64,000 nt of DNA from Apostichopus japonicus (GCF_037975245.1 NC_092579.1:16890178-16954177); one strand, 5' to 3'. Positions 35,153 through 47,581 are shown, counted from the first letter of the stretch. The notes: a model not told the origin generated them from the sequence alone. A program made the numbers and translations.

Positions 35153-36520
35153 GGCAGCGCGGGCTGAAGTCACTTTTCTGCAGTCACCAGATTTTTGCCG
35201 GTGAGCACACACCAATCTACAGTGTATTTCTGTTTCTGTTAAGTACTTGTTAAAACCCCTCTCGAGTATCACAACAAGGATGTTGTTACGCAGGGCAGCA
35301 GTGCTAGTAACACTAACAAACAATGCGTGGGCAATCTAGTTTTAAACACCTCAAGACTATGGCTCTCCTTATCCCGCCAAGGATTGCGTATTCCAGACTT
35401 TAATAGTCCTAGGAGAGAAACTATACTGAAAAGCAAGGAATTTGAGTATAGCGGAGATATCTCCCTGGCTTCAAGAAGGGATTAGTATCGTTTGGGACTG
35501 CAACTAGGCCATTTATAATTTGATAAAGAAGCATGAGTCTGGCCCTTTTCCGTCTTTCTATGAGGGGTTCCCATTTCAAAGTCTTTAAGATCTCAGTGAT
35601 GCTGGATTGCCTACGGAAATCACAAGTTACAAAATATGTGAATTTTTTCTATTTTATCTTGTTCTGAGACGTTATAAGGGTCGCAAATCTGAGCTGCATC
35701 ATGTTTATGTCAATGTGTTGTTCTACTCTTGAATAGTGTAGATAACATACAGATAATGGCTCTAGCTAAGTAAAAAAAGGTTTCTTGACTTAAATGATTA
35801 GTGTTTAGTAGCAAATAAAAACTACACAAATATTTGAAATTACTTGAAGTTTAAACTTCTGAATAAGAGTATTTTAGCTCTGGCGATCAAGATAGACCAT
35901 AGTAGTTAGTGAATGTATCTATCATTTGTTTTCACTGGCTGATACGGCGAGTTGGGTACAAATGTCCTAGTAACAGCATGGTAACTTAGAAGTCCGCCCT
36001 GCCATATTGTGTGTGTTAAGTTTTGGCAAAATTTTTTGTCTTTTATCACTGAATTCATTTTTAAAATATGATCACAAGATATTGTCCATGATGGAGATGT
36101 GCTACGCACAATTAAGTACTTGAAAAACTTAATGCACAAACTAGTAAAAGTGGGTAAGAATCGTGCAAACAGCAGTGAATGTGTTGTGGAGGTTTTAGTA
36201 AACGTTGTGGGTATTTACCCGATTGTCGGTCAGATAAGGAACTTCACTTATTTACCCGATCATGATCACCCATTCATTAGTATTGGTGGCCATCGACACA
36301 AATAAGAAATATGAAGCAACACCATAAAACATAAATTATTACATGTAGTAATTATTTAATAAACTTGTAAATATATAAAAGGTTCAAGCAGAACAAAACT
36401 TAAAACCTGTGAAACACAAATCATTGACACAAAAGGATTTTTCTAATCCAACAGCAACAATTAATATAACCTAATTAGTATAGAATAAACCTTTGATTAG
36501 GAGGTCTAATAACAGCGCCC
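35153..36520. other. Stretch without confident gene
   Basis: A plus-strand frame at 36099-36305 (VGKNRANSSECVVEVLVN and following) has protein-like composition but no domain, no convincing splice sites and no homologous partner in the window. Nothing else was recognised. Confidence 0.4.
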
Positions 36521-36526
36521 AAAGCT

Positions 36527-39500
36527 GGGTCAGATCCAAAACCTCTGCCATTGTTATGGACGGAATTCACAGAGATAAAGTCCCATCAAAAATAGTGTGA
36601 GAGTTAGTTTTTGGTGAGGTATGCATGATTGATCTAAGTTGGGATACCTCTACCATATTACAGAAAAAAATTAATTGGGTGGTGCAATATTAGTCTGAAT
36701 ATGCAAATTAGGTGTTCGTTATGGACGGAATCAGAAAAATGATCAATTCCCACCAACCTTCATAGTGGGTCAAAACTCTGTGAAGTGTTCAGGATTTCAA
36801 AGTTTAAGGTACTTTACATCACAGGCCTGGTACCTAAGCTTTATCATACTCCCACTCATAATCTTCAATATACCTCCATTAAACCACTACCACAAACCAA
36901 AATTCTGTGTTATGGACGGAATGTACAACGTTATGGACGGAAGGTTTCGTCCTGATTTAGGATCAACTCTTGAATTGTGAAGTGTGTGTTATAAGTTAAT
37001 ACTTATGGTCAATATGTGTAATAATATCAAATAAAATTGAATTTATTACAAGAAGGGAAAGAGCTAGACCTGAAATAGGAATTGTTATGGACGGAATGTT
37101 ATGGACGGAAAGTATTGAATTAGCCTAAAATGAATTGCTATAGCACATGAAAAGTTTCACTCTTGCTGAAGGTACTCATCAGGTGGCTTTCAGCACTATA
37201 AGCAGAGGCTGTCAGTACTTTTCCCATTTGTTTTTTTTCACCTTTGTGGCTTCACCTCCTTCAAACAATGCCAATGAAATCAAAGTTTCACCAGTCTGCA
37301 AAACTTGTATGAAAGAAAACAACACATGCAAATATTTTTTTATTTTTTAATTCAAAACACTTTTAGCTGTAACAAGATGAACCTTATTGTTCATAAAAAA
37401 TATTAAACCTTGGACCTGTACATGGACAGCAATATAGCCCTCTTTAAAACATTTTATAAGGTCATGAACGAGAACATCAGTAAACTTTCAACACTTTAAC
37501 ATTACCACAAAAACTGTGGACATGGGAGGCCTGTATGGTTGAACAGTCATGAAAATTTGAAATAGACTTTTCAATCTTAACAAAATACATTGATTCATGT
37601 TTGTCAAAATTTTCCGTCACCATCACGGCTCACAATCTCTTTGAAACTTGTCCCTCATATATTCAACCACTTTTGTTGCAATTCCCACTTTGCTACTTGA
37701 AATTGGGAGGACAGGCTGTTCTAATTTCCCCATGATCATTCCTAGTGGTATCCAAGATTTGTCTTCAGGTGATGGCCAGAAGAAAGTATTGGTAGGGCCC
37801 TTAGGGTGTAGGAAGGAGACATAGACATCATTATTGTCAACTGATATTTGGTCCATCTTTTCCAACCACCAGTCTCCTTCATACACAAAAACCACATTGC
37901 ATGAGGATGACAACTTGGATTAGGGTCATTCCATGTCAAATCACGGATGGCTGTTGCTGCACCCTCTCTAAAAATTCCCAAATGTTTTGTATGATTGGAC
38001 CATCATGAAATAAGCATATTCTGAAAATTTCAGTTGCATAGAAATTCCGCAATTTGTCGCCACCATGGCATTTTCTTGACTTTTGAGGTCTCATTTCTCA
38101 GCAATTAAACATTCTACTACCTTTCTATTACAGATGCCTATAGAGTCTATCCCATAGAATAGGAAAATAAAAAATTAGGCTACAAAAATATTGTCTTGTG
38201 GAGTTAGGTCAACTTAAAAGTGTCAAAATATTCGATTTTTGTACTTTTCACTAAAAAATGTGCTACTTTTAGTGATGAATTGCTCCTAAATCATTGCTTC
38301 AGGTTACTTGATTCTTTCAGAGGTTATTATGTCTGGTACAACCATTATAAAATAATGATTACAATGCTTTCCTATGATATGTTTGCAAGTTGTGCAACTC
38401 TAAATTTGCTATTTCATGCTGCGATTCAGCATGAGGCATGATTCAGCATGAGGCATGAGATTTGATGCCAAATTTTTACCAAAGTAACCATGTTAGAGCT
38501 GTCAGGGATTTATACTTTAATTTTAAGTATCAAGTTCTTACACCTAAACAAATTTTAGGGTTCTAGCTGTTCTCAATAATAATTTATGAAGTTGTTAAGC
38601 TGCTCCGATGTACAAAAGAGGTCATCTTTGACGGCCAATAACTCAAAACGCGTCATGGTGAAAAAATCTGATAATTTTTTCTGGAAGAGATATAGTACCA
38701 CCCTGTTTGTACAAAAAATTTCAGGTGGGTGTTTTGCCTTATTTTGAAATGAATATCCTCAAAGTTTTGGATTTTTACAATAATTGCTTCTATTCTTTTT
38801 TTTTTTAATTTAGGGAAAACATCACCTAAAAGCCTAGAAAAATACTGTAATGTACATTTAAAAAAAGGTTTTCCATCCTTAATAACATTCATTCACATTT
38901 GATGTCTTTGATTTAACTTATTAAAAAACATTCTGCATAGTTTCTCCAAAGATAGTAATTTCCATCCATAACATTCACATTCCGTCCATAACGTTTTCCT
39001 AATTCCATCCATAACACAGATGTTTCACTGAACCCCAGTTTATCTATGTGCAAGAATCTGGTAATTTTTCACTTCATCCTTAATGGCATTGATAACCTTC
39101 AGAAGATTACATGCAAATTTTATCACTGAAGTGAACTTTAAAATTGCCAGGAGATTAATGACATCAGGTAGCGTTATGGATGGAAATAATGATTTTCTTC
39201 TCGATTAGCATCTTAATTAGGGATGCCCTACTTAATTTTTCCAAAAACTATTTTGGAGAGATCAGTACCATAAACAATTATTCAGGTGCAGATTCCTGTG
39301 AATTCCATCATTCCTTGCAGTTCAGTGGCACAAATTGCTGTTTCCGTCCATAACGCTGGCTTAAGTGCATTGTCGATATAATTAAGCAGTACTCGTTAAC
39401 AAAGAAACATACAAATTTAATTTTTTTGCCAAGCAAGCTTAAATTGTTCTTCTTTTGGACAAAACTATCAAAATTGATAACTATGATCATCTAAATTTTA

Positions 39501-39532
39501 GCCCTGAGGTTGACAGGTTTTGGATCTGACCC
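36527..39532. mobile_element. Inverted-repeat element of about 3.0 kb with subterminal 13-bp motif arrays
   Basis: Bounded by GGGTCAGATCCAAAACCT (36527-36544) and its exact complement (39515-39532). Inside, GTTATGGACGGAA occurs six times in forward orientation near the left end (36553, 36718, 36909, 36930, 37084, 37098). On the right it occurs in reverse orientation at 38960, 38980, 39003 and 39342, some with a G-to-A change, plus one forward variant at 39173. Inverted subterminal arrays are typical of transposase-binding regions. A minus-strand frame at 37623-37913 is the only coding signal. Superfamily and target duplication could not be determined. Confidence 0.7.
37623..37981 (-). pseudogene. 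Unrecognised coding remnant inside the 3-kb inverted-repeat element
   Basis: A 96-codon frame with GDWWLEKMDQI, DVYVSFLHPKGPTNTFFWP and SWIPLGMIMGKLE has real protein character (conserved-looking Trp, HPxGP and FWP patches). An upstream piece in another frame (IRDLTWNDPNPS, to 37981) may belong to it, implying a frame break near 37910. The pattern resembles a small domain found in uncharacterised, transposon-like invertebrate proteins; that is recollection, not proof. It has no recognisable catalytic motif. Confidence 0.4.
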
Positions 39533-39986
39533 ACCTTGCAAAAAAACAGTATTTTATTTAATTGAAAATACACTTAAACAAAACAATTAATGATCTGTCC
39601 AATTTATTAAGCCACTGTTCAACAGTCTAAAATGTAAACAACATTGAAGAAATAAATAGTCAAAATATCTGTCTCTATGAGTTAAAAATACTCTCGGAAA
39701 ATATGACAATATATATATATTACAGGTACAGAAGCAAATTGCTACAAATACTGCTTATTTGGCTGACGATCGGTTAATATCGGTAAATATCCTCCACCTT
39801 TGATAAACCATAAAACACAGTTATGGTCAGTGACTAGTCCAAAACGTCTAGCTTACATTACAGTAGTAAAGTAAGGCCCCATTAGCTTACTGTTGGATCT
39901 GTTTCATTCTTAAATAATTATGAACTGTATACTCTGTAGCTACAAATTCTTCGTGACCTTTTGTACATATCTTTCATTTCCACCAG

Positions 39987-40075
39987 ATGAGGAAGGTTGT
40001 GAAAATGTTACAGAATCTGAAACAAGCTCCTGTGACAGTAGTCATCCACTGAAACAACACACAAAACCTTGACAG
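39987..40075 (+). pseudogene. Acidic exon E1 of the 40-47.6 kb gene, with in-frame stop
   Basis: Bounded by acceptor TTCCACCAG and donor GTAAG (40076). In phase 1 it encodes EEGCENVTESETSSC, similar in layout to exon E3 (EEDCESDMESDTESW). It then reaches a TGA two codons before the donor. It may be a decayed duplicate exon or an alternative terminal exon. Confidence 0.4.
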
Positions 40076-40179
40076 GTAAGAAAGGTTTGATATTTCATGT
40101 AGTGATTGATAATGAGTTTGACAACTGCGTACATATATACAAAAATGTCTTTTGTGATGTTTGGATTGAAGTGTACCCC

Positions 40180-41260
40180 AATACTGGTCCGGTGACAAAC
40201 TTGGTGTTACTGTACTTGGCTGTGTGCTGAATGTCATAACCACCATTCATTTAACATTGGGCAAGTACTCATAATATTTACAGTACCTATAAAAAAAATT
40301 GAGTTCTGAGGCATTTTAACGCTTGTGTTTGAACTTTGATATAACCTAGTTACACATGTTTCCAATGCAGGTCTATCCTACTTAGTAGCCCCCCCCCCCC
40401 TCCACTCATATGCCCATTGGACACTGTGAGGTAAGTAGTATGGAATATGTATCCAAAGGTCATGTAGGGATACAGTGAGCTAGGCAAATGTTTAGCACCC
40501 TCAACTATAAATTCCTTGAAATAAGATGGACTAGGGTTCAATATAAGCAGGGGCACAGTGGCTAATAGCATGTCTTCAACATATGGACCAGTAACAAGTG
40601 TCTCACCCTCATGCATGAATGGTTGTATGCTGAATGTCCTACTTACCATTCATTGATCTGTATAATTTCAACATTTAAATATTTTAAGGTATTGGAAATT
40701 TTGAATATCCTAATGTTACTCATTAAATATGTTACTCATATGGCATGTTACCTATATGTAAAGGTGACACAAAATATTGTTTAAGATAGAGGAAATCACA
40801 TGTATACCACCTCCTATTTATTCATGTACATGTCTTCTCTCTGGTGGTAAATCCATTACTATATGAACTCCCTGGAATAAGATGGACCAGTGACAAGGGT
40901 CCTACTATGCACACACATGGATGGCTACATGCTGGGTGTCATATGTACAACATTCAGTTTGTTGTAATTGCATATTGCAAATTTTGATTATGTCTTGCAT
41001 GCAAAAACTCCAAGTACGATCAGTGGCATAGTGAGCATTATCAGCACCCAGGGGCAGGGGGCCCTATACCCTGTGCCTTGGGGAAAGTTCCCTTGCTCCC
41101 CTCACTATGCCACTGCAAAAAATAAAGGGTAGTTAAAAAAGTATGCTTAAGTACTAAATCATTTTGAACAACACATGTGTTGAATGACATACTTTAGTGA
41201 GGTGTCCAACAGTACATGGCTATGGGCTGAATATTGTACATGGACTGATTAACATACAGT
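40180..41260. repeat. Degenerate tandem repeat between exons E1 and E2 (unit about 300-400 bp)
   Basis: A phrase of the type GGACCAGTGACAAGTGT followed by CATGGATGGCTATGTGCTGAATGTC recurs near 40185, 40583, 40886 and 41200. A second shared phrase, CCTTGAAATAAGATGGAC, precedes it in two units. The copies are strongly diverged. Confidence 0.6.
41021..41115. mobile_element. Short palindromic MITE (95 bp)
   Basis: Perfect 15-bp terminal inverted repeats CAGTGGCATAGTGAG and CTCACTATGCCACTG. No flanking duplication is evident. The CAGTGGC start matches other hAT-like ends in this window. Confidence 0.65.
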
Positions 41261-41499
41261 ACAGTCCATGTAAGTCTACCATTACGGCTACTAGTCAGAA
41301 GAAATCACACTGTTGTAAATTAATTATGAGAATACAATATTTGTAGTGAATATGATGTTCTTGAATATGGGAACAAAGGATACCTGAAATTCTTATATGC
41401 CAAACCATCAATATCTACCTATCAATTTCTTGTTGAAAGAATTAATTTCATACTTACAATTAATTAAATTGTACATGGTTCTTTTATTTTGGTTTGCAG

Positions 41500-41607
41500 G
41501 TACCCTGGATGAAGATAGTGAAAGTAGCGATCTTGACCAAGCATGTTCTTCCAGGTCAACCCCAAAGAGAGTTTGTCCAACAACTTGGCAAAAAGCATTG
41601 TTGCCTG
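41500..41607 (+). CDS. Exon E2 of an unrecognised acidic protein gene
   Basis: Acceptor TTTGGTTTGCAG and donor GTAAGG bound a 108-nt, phase 1-1 exon, so it can be included or skipped without changing frame. It encodes TLDEDSESSDLDQACSSRS followed by a basic segment (TPKRVCPTTWQKALL). Acidic-then-basic layout is shared with E3. There are no known domains. Confidence 0.5.
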
Positions 41608-41703
41608 GTAAGGAAAATTATTATCCTTAAGCCAGGGACATATGCAGGGGTCCCCAAACAAAGTCCAATCTGGAAAAGGTCCACTTTTGCATTATGGCAC
41701 GCA

Positions 41704-42540
41704 CACAGTCCCACACATTGCTGGACCTCTGTTGACCGCAAATGACCTTTGATTGCCGAAAAAACTAATAGAAATAATTCACTCACTATGGGTCATGGTG
41801 CCTTGTGCATTTGACTCGTAACACACAGGTTGTGAGTCTGAGTCCCACAGGTGGCATAGTCAATACGTTGAATCCTTGTGCAAGACACTTTACTCCATTT
41901 GCTTCAGTCCACCCATCTCTAAAATGGGCGCTAGCTTCGGCTAGGGGCTAGTTAGCAAGGGATTGACGGATTGGGGGAGTGTTTGACTCTGATTTTACTT
42001 GCATCATGGAAACCAGGTTTAAGCACCAACCTTATGAGCCATCTGGCACAGAAGAAAACCTACCTACCTTCTCACTATGGGTAACCTACCCACCAAGTAC
42101 TGTATAAGCTCAATTGAATTTTACCTCATTATATGTTTTTTACAAGGTTTCTATGTTTGACCTCTGTTAACCTCCATATAAAACAATATGGGTCATATAA
42201 ACACTCGAAAGAATACACATACTAAGTATGAGCTCAATTGAAGTGTGTCTTGTCAAGATAAGGTGTTTACAAGGTTGTCAGTGTTTGACATCTGTCGACC
42301 TTTGAGAAAAACAATAGGGACCATTTACTCACTATGAATAATCTACATAACAAGCATGAATTTAATTGAAGTTTGTCTCAAATTACGATGATTAAAGGTT
42401 CATAGTTTTTTACCTCAGATGAACTTTGACCTCAACCAAAAGCAATAGGGACCATGTACTCACAAAAAGGTATTCTACCTACCTAGTATGAGCTCAACTG
42501 AAGTTTGCCTTAAGTATCAAGTTATTATGTTTACAAGTGG
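41704..42540. repeat. Tandem repeat of about 130-bp units, split by a SINE
   Basis: Units share TATGAGCTCAATTGAAGTTTG, GTTTACAAGGTT, GTTTGACCTCTGTTGACCTT and ATAGGGACCATTTACTCACT-like phrases (in each unit with changes). About four units are visible. The SINE at 41794-42070 sits inside the first. Confidence 0.7.
41794..42070 (+). mobile_element. tRNA-derived SINE (277 bp) with 12-bp target duplication
   Basis: Flanked by perfect duplications CTCACTATGGGT (41782-41793 and 42071-42082). The head resembles a decayed tRNA with a B-box-like GAGTCTGAGTCCC. A central CCTTGTGCAAGACACTTTAC block resembles the conserved core shared by many invertebrate SINEs. The tail is ACCTACCTACC. It is oriented plus. 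Confidence 0.88.
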
Positions 42541-42908
42541 TGTCACATGCATGTCACTTACATATACACATCCATACACACAAGCATGACTGCATAGACC
42601 TGTTTCTTTTCCTTCTGCTCAAGTCATAGTTGTAGTCACACTAGCAAATACTCAGTAAAGTACCGTACTGTATCTTAAATTGATGCTGAAGAATTAGTCA
42701 TATGATGCTAAGATCAACTAGAGATAGCTATATTGTGCTAACCACCATAGCTAGAGAAGAGCACATTGGGATTTTTCAATACCTGTTTGCCAAAAAAAGA
42801 TTACACTTCAGTAAAACTACTACCAGTGGCAATTCAATTACCTTTTGGGTTCATGCCTAATTCTGCAACAGATATCATTCATAGCATTTATAATTTTTTC
42901 TGTTCTAG

Positions 42909-43004
42909 TTGATCCATATGAGGAGGACTGTGAAAGTGATATGGAATCTGATACAGAGTCTTGGGAAAACCAATTGAAGAGATTACACAAATCCTTCACT
43001 ACAG
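42909..43004 (+). CDS. Exon E3 of an unrecognised acidic protein gene
   Basis: Acceptor TTCTGTTCTAG and donor GTAGG bound a 96-nt phase 1-1 exon encoding DPYEEDCESDMESDTESW then NQLKRLHKSFTT. It is homologous in layout to E1. E2 to E3 splicing keeps the frame. A further acceptor/donor pair at 43850-43884 could be a small exon but would break the phase. Confidence 0.52.
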
Positions 43005-43019
43005 GTAGGATATTTTAAC

Positions 43020-43760
43020 AATTTATTGATTCCTTCCGAAGGCCGAAGGAATCTATGCGATGGTGATGGCGTGTGTGTTTGTGTATATGTGTGTATGGGT
43101 GTGTGTAGGTGTGTATGTTTGTGAGTGAGTGAGCAAAATTAAGTATGTCACAAACTCCTAGACCCGAAGTCCTGTCAAGTTCAAGCTTGGTGGGTGGGTG
43201 CCTGACCATGTTAACTCATGCCTGCGTGATTGATGACGTCAAAGAGGTCGAAGGTCAAGAAATCTAAAAATTGGTTTTTAGCCATTTTCTGCATGCCAAC
43301 TTGTTGGACAAAGGCATTAAACCACAATATATGTAGAGAATGAAGAGACAAGGTTTAAAACAAGACAGATTTAGCTGTTTAGGCTTGTATATAGTTAACA
43401 GGTCGAATTGAGGTAGAGTTAAAATTGGTCTAAATAGTGCAAAGGAGTGTGTCGTGAAGCTTCTCCTAGACTGTAAGTCCGATCAGGTTCAAACTTGGTG
43501 GGTAGGTGCCTGACCATGTACTTTAAACGTGATTTTGGGTGATTGGTATAAATGTCATAGTTGAAAGGTCAAATATCCAGAAACTGTAGCCACTTTCTGC
43601 TTGTCAGTATGTTGGAATAAGTCATTAAACCACAAAGTATGTAGATTATGATGGGACAAATTTTAAATTAGAACTTATGCAGTTGTTAAGGGTCAAGGTT
43701 TAAGTTCATTGTAGATCCATTCCATCATAGAAGAGATGAGATGCCATGGATCGCCATCTT
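43020..43760. repeat. Dispersed repeat with internal duplication (related to 48320-48790)
   Basis: Starts with GATTCCTTCCGAAGGCCGAA, then (GT)n. Two related halves (about 43150-43400 and 43460-43740) share AGGTTCAAACTTGGTGGGT, GTGCCTGACCATGT and a GGTCAAA..TCCAGAAA stretch. 48320-48790 carries similar CAAAGGTCAATTGAGGTCAT phrases. Confidence 0.55.
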
Positions 43761-44439
43761 GTCTTATGTTTTAATCGTAATAGATGCTAAGATCCCATAA
43801 CAAGGGAGTTTATTAGGCAAGTTTCATTCGTTTTTGTTTTTCTCAACAGGAAAGATAAGATTGATAAAGATGGCTAACTTCAAGGTATGCAAGGAATTAA
43901 GATGACTAATGAAGCAATCCATGACAGAATGAAGGTGAGATGACAAAACTATTAATTAATGGATCATTTCAACTGTCAATTTGGGTATAGTTTCATTAGT
44001 TAAATGTAAGTTTAATTGCTTTGTTCAAGGGCTGTCCTAACATTGTTGGTGTTTAATATCATTAGATGCAAGGTTCAATTGCGACTTACATGCAACATCA
44101 TGTAATTTCAAGTTTCATTGCTTACACTACATTTCGGGTTTAATAGAATGCTGAGTGAAACTACCCACTGCTGTTGGTGATGAAACATTTGGTGTTTAAT
44201 CCGCAAGCTCCAGCTCATTCATTGGGGCTTAAATTTCAACCCCTACCCAGATCCCAACGAAGAGAGTAAGTGACGTCTGCTCCTGTAACGTGACAATAGC
44301 ATAAGAGATGTTATGAACCGACCTTATGGGGAAAACGTTAACACATTATTTAATGAAAGTGAAAATATTCCCCATCTTGGTGGGGTGGAATTCATTTCCC
44401 CTGTGGGTTGTATAACAAAAGAGAAATCTGTAAGCAATG

Positions 44440-44540
44440 ATGATTATTAATGCATCTTTGCGTGATTGATTACTAATCCATCTTTGCGTGATTGATTATT
44501 AATCCATCTTTGCGTGATTGATTATTAATCCATCTTTCTG
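44440..44540. repeat. 26-bp minisatellite, about 3.5 units
   Basis: The unit CATCTTTGCGTGATTGATTA plus TTAATC repeats head to tail with single-base changes. Confidence 0.9.
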
Positions 44541-45840
44541 CTTAGACGTTGAAGGATAGCGTAATAAAATCAGAGGATTCCGTGAAGAGACTGGGTAGCA
44601 GAGATCAAGATGCTAGGTCAAAGGGTCGTTCAATCTCATAAAGCCGTACAGAAGGAGGAAGAGCCAGGTACATTTTCACGTTTCTTCCATTTGGGTTTGG
44701 TACGTTGAGAGTACAAGATGGATATGATGCTCGCAATGTATAAAATTATTGGTAGCAGTATGCTGGAGACAATGGGTTGTAGGACTATTGTTTGCGAGCA
44801 GGTCACAGATATGGTCATGTGCGAAGTAACTTGGAATGAATTTAAAAACTAACCAATGAGTCTGTCTTGCGTACAAGATTTACTTCACTGCTAAATAAAC
44901 CCGAGCACGTTTAGCAGGAATTTCAAGCATAAATCAGGGATGTTTCAATGCGGTTAAAATGTTCTATTTATGGTATTTTGCAAGCGAAGATGTTACCTAA
45001 CTTACCTGTATATGGAATTTATACCAAGTTTTTGTATTGAATGAGTGCAGTTGTTAAATTTTATGTCCCGACAACCTCACCCCACCCACGGAAAGAAGTA
45101 TCCCTAACCGTGATGAAATATCACTTAGTAATATTCAGTCTTACCGAAGGCGATGGAGTACAACAGCGTTGAGGAGAGTGGAATTTTCCGAACGTTGAAG
45201 AATACATCAAGTTTATTTCCTTCGTCCTCAGATTTAGTGTAAAGAACATTTGGTGAATATTGTAAGGATTACAAGCTCCTTCCCTTTTTCCTAGAACTGA
45301 ATAAGTATTCATGCAAAGCAAATTGCTCTTTTTGCCCATCACGAAAGTAGCTGTGCAGTTACTAGTGTATTGGAAACAATATTATACCTGCCATTAGTTT
45401 TGCCATATGCAACTGTGCATTATTTCTTTGGGAGGGGGGGGGGGGGTTCCCTTAAATTGTAAGTGCATTGTGTCATGTATTTTTTGACAAATAAGGCTTT
45501 GTTCTGTGCAGTGAATTTGTTTTTCCTATAATCCCAGAAATATAAATATGTTTAGAGGAATATCTTGAAAAGGGTGTAAGAATATTAACGTCGGGTCTGG
45601 TCAGATCTTTCTGGAAACCCTACACGTAAAGAGACTAGGAGAGAATTGGTCCGGGAGGATGGCAGAGGGGGGGGGGGGGGTCTTGGTGGAATATTTAGGG
45701 ACATTGCAGTTATTGTGTGTTGTTCTCCATCTCAATTAAAGACCTGTAGTTTATTTTTAAATAAACACCCAGTTACTTAGTATTTTGCTGTTTTGGATGC
45801 AGCCAGGGGTGGGACCTAGATTCCCTTTCTCTTAGATTTT
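44541..45840. other. Intronic or intergenic stretch without recognised feature
   Basis: Only short motif-free frames, and poly-G runs at about 45431-45446 and 45667-45680. No exon supported. Confidence 0.5.
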
Positions 45841-45848
45841 GTCTGTAG

Positions 45849-46069
45849 CCCCACCAAAACACATATCCAGTACCACTAAACCCACTCCGACCTCTGTTGC
45901 TCCATTTACCCGAGAGAATCTTGCTATGAAATTGACTGACTTGCTACACAAGTGCAAAGATATTGGGCATTTTTCATCCATTTACAGAAACTCTAGTATC
46001 ATCATCAATATAATGATAAACAAAATGGAGAAACTTTCAGCACATGTATTCAAAATAGTAAACACTTAG
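45849..46069 (+). CDS. Possible terminal exon E5 of the acidic protein gene
   Basis: Follows a pyrimidine-rich acceptor (TTTTGTCTGTAG) in phase 1, so it can join E2 or E3 in frame. Encodes a Pro/Thr-rich start (PPKHISSTTKPTPTSVAPF) and a helical-looking segment with ENLAMKLTDLLHKC. Ends in TAG at 46067-46069. It has no known domain. Confidence 0.42.
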
Positions 46070-47333
46070 TTATTGCCTCCACTCCACCCTCTACTTTAAT
46101 ATTCTGGCTTTGCTTTCTGATTATGGGCAGGTTTGAGATGTAGTACATTTCTCCATCCATGTTATTGTCAGATAATGAAATGAGAATAAGAATTAATAAA
46201 ACTGTAAAAGAAATGTTTCCTTCCTCGAAAGCATGACTTCATATCCGTCACATCTTCAGTATCTACCTAAATGACAAATGTAGGCTGAATTTTAGACAAA
46301 ATAATGTTGTAGTCCACCAGAACAAGGTTAATTTGAGATTTTACACTCATACAATGCTGATCCAGTTTCAAGCTATTCACCATTAAAATATACTGAACCT
46401 CCGGTATGTTCCTTTAAAGGCTAACTTGATGATATTATCAGCTCTTCTAGTACGGGCTTTAATGTTAATGTTAACCCATTGCTTTACATAAATTCTAATA
46501 ACTCACTCAACCAAAGCATGTTCCTTTAACTTGATATTAAAACAACAACACCCTTGCATCCATTGAATGAAAATTAACACCATCTGTATAAAAGTTGACA
46601 AATTTGTACTACCACTGTAAACATGTCATTTGAGACAGGTAAAACCCTTTTTGTGATTTTGTGTTGGATCTGAGGAACTGAGCTAAATGGTAAAAGTATT
46701 AGACTAAATAGTATTGTCACTCTAAACCGATGAACCTCGGCAAATTAAAGGGTCGTTCCCTCAAAAATTAAAAGTGGCATAAAAATCCAGCCTGGCCTGA
46801 TAGCACTGTTTTTCAACGGTTCAACACAAATTAACTGAGGTTTGTTCCTAAAGTAATCTTTATTATGAAGTTTTCCTTCATGTCTTTCCAATGTAATATA
46901 GATTGTAAATCTATTGCAACTCAAATACTTTTGGCCTTCATGTTGTAATATATTCCTTTTTTTTTACATTTTATAATAATATTCTGTAACTACTGTAGTT
47001 GAAACAACAATACTAGACAATTTACTAGTAGATGGGTCATAAAGAAAAATATATATATTTGACATTTCTGACATTACATAGGTTAGGGAAATCATTAAAT
47101 GTTCTTACGTCTCTGTCTGTGGCTCTGACCCCCTCCCACCAGAAAGTGTTACCCCCCACCCCCTCCCATCACCTAAAGCAATCCATGTTCGCCCTTAAAA
47201 TTATTGGCTATCGTCAAGTCATTCGAGTCTTCAAATGTAACATGAATGATCTACACTTTATGCAGAGTACTTTCGTCTACATGGCTTGTGTATTCCTATC
47301 TAGTAATTTTCTTTCATACTCTTTTATGGACAG
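46070..47333. other. Probable intron, no recognised feature
   Basis: AT-rich, with short homopolymers. No repeat ends or coding motif recognised. Confidence 0.45.
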
Positions 47334-47581
47334 AACCACCTATGGTGTCCACCATGGAACAGCTCCCCGAGAGACCTCCAGAAGACTTAAATTTGGAAGA
47401 GACTTGGGCAGATGACAAAACATCAGACAGAGAAAATAAATTGGAATCCCAAGCCCCTGTAGCCCATTCAGATCCCTTCTCTAGTCTCATTATGGACATG
47501 AAAGCCTCCATCTCATCTCCGAGTCAAGTACGGTCAACTCGGACCAGATCAAGAAAGTCTTACCAGACGATAACCTCCTGA
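47334..47581 (+). CDS. Possible terminal exon E6 of the acidic protein gene
   Basis: Acceptor CTTTTATGGACAG in phase 1, compatible with E2/E3. Encodes EPPMVSTMEQLPERPPEDL, then EETWADDKTSDRENKLE, and a Ser/Arg-rich end. The stop is at 47579-47581. A second open frame downstream (about 47520-47690, with PDDNLLKAEEDRKVC and YSGPCAERYIK) also looks coding. This suggests a frame break near 47520 or an alternative exon. Confidence 0.45.

Noticed and set aside
36099-36305. 68-codon frame with VVEVLVNVVGIYPIVGQ
   Set aside because: Protein-like but isolated, without clear acceptor or donor; kept only as a remark in the gap entry.
43850-43884. Short exon with good acceptor and donor in the acidic gene
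   Set aside because: Its end phase does not match the following phase-1 exons, so it cannot be placed in the model.
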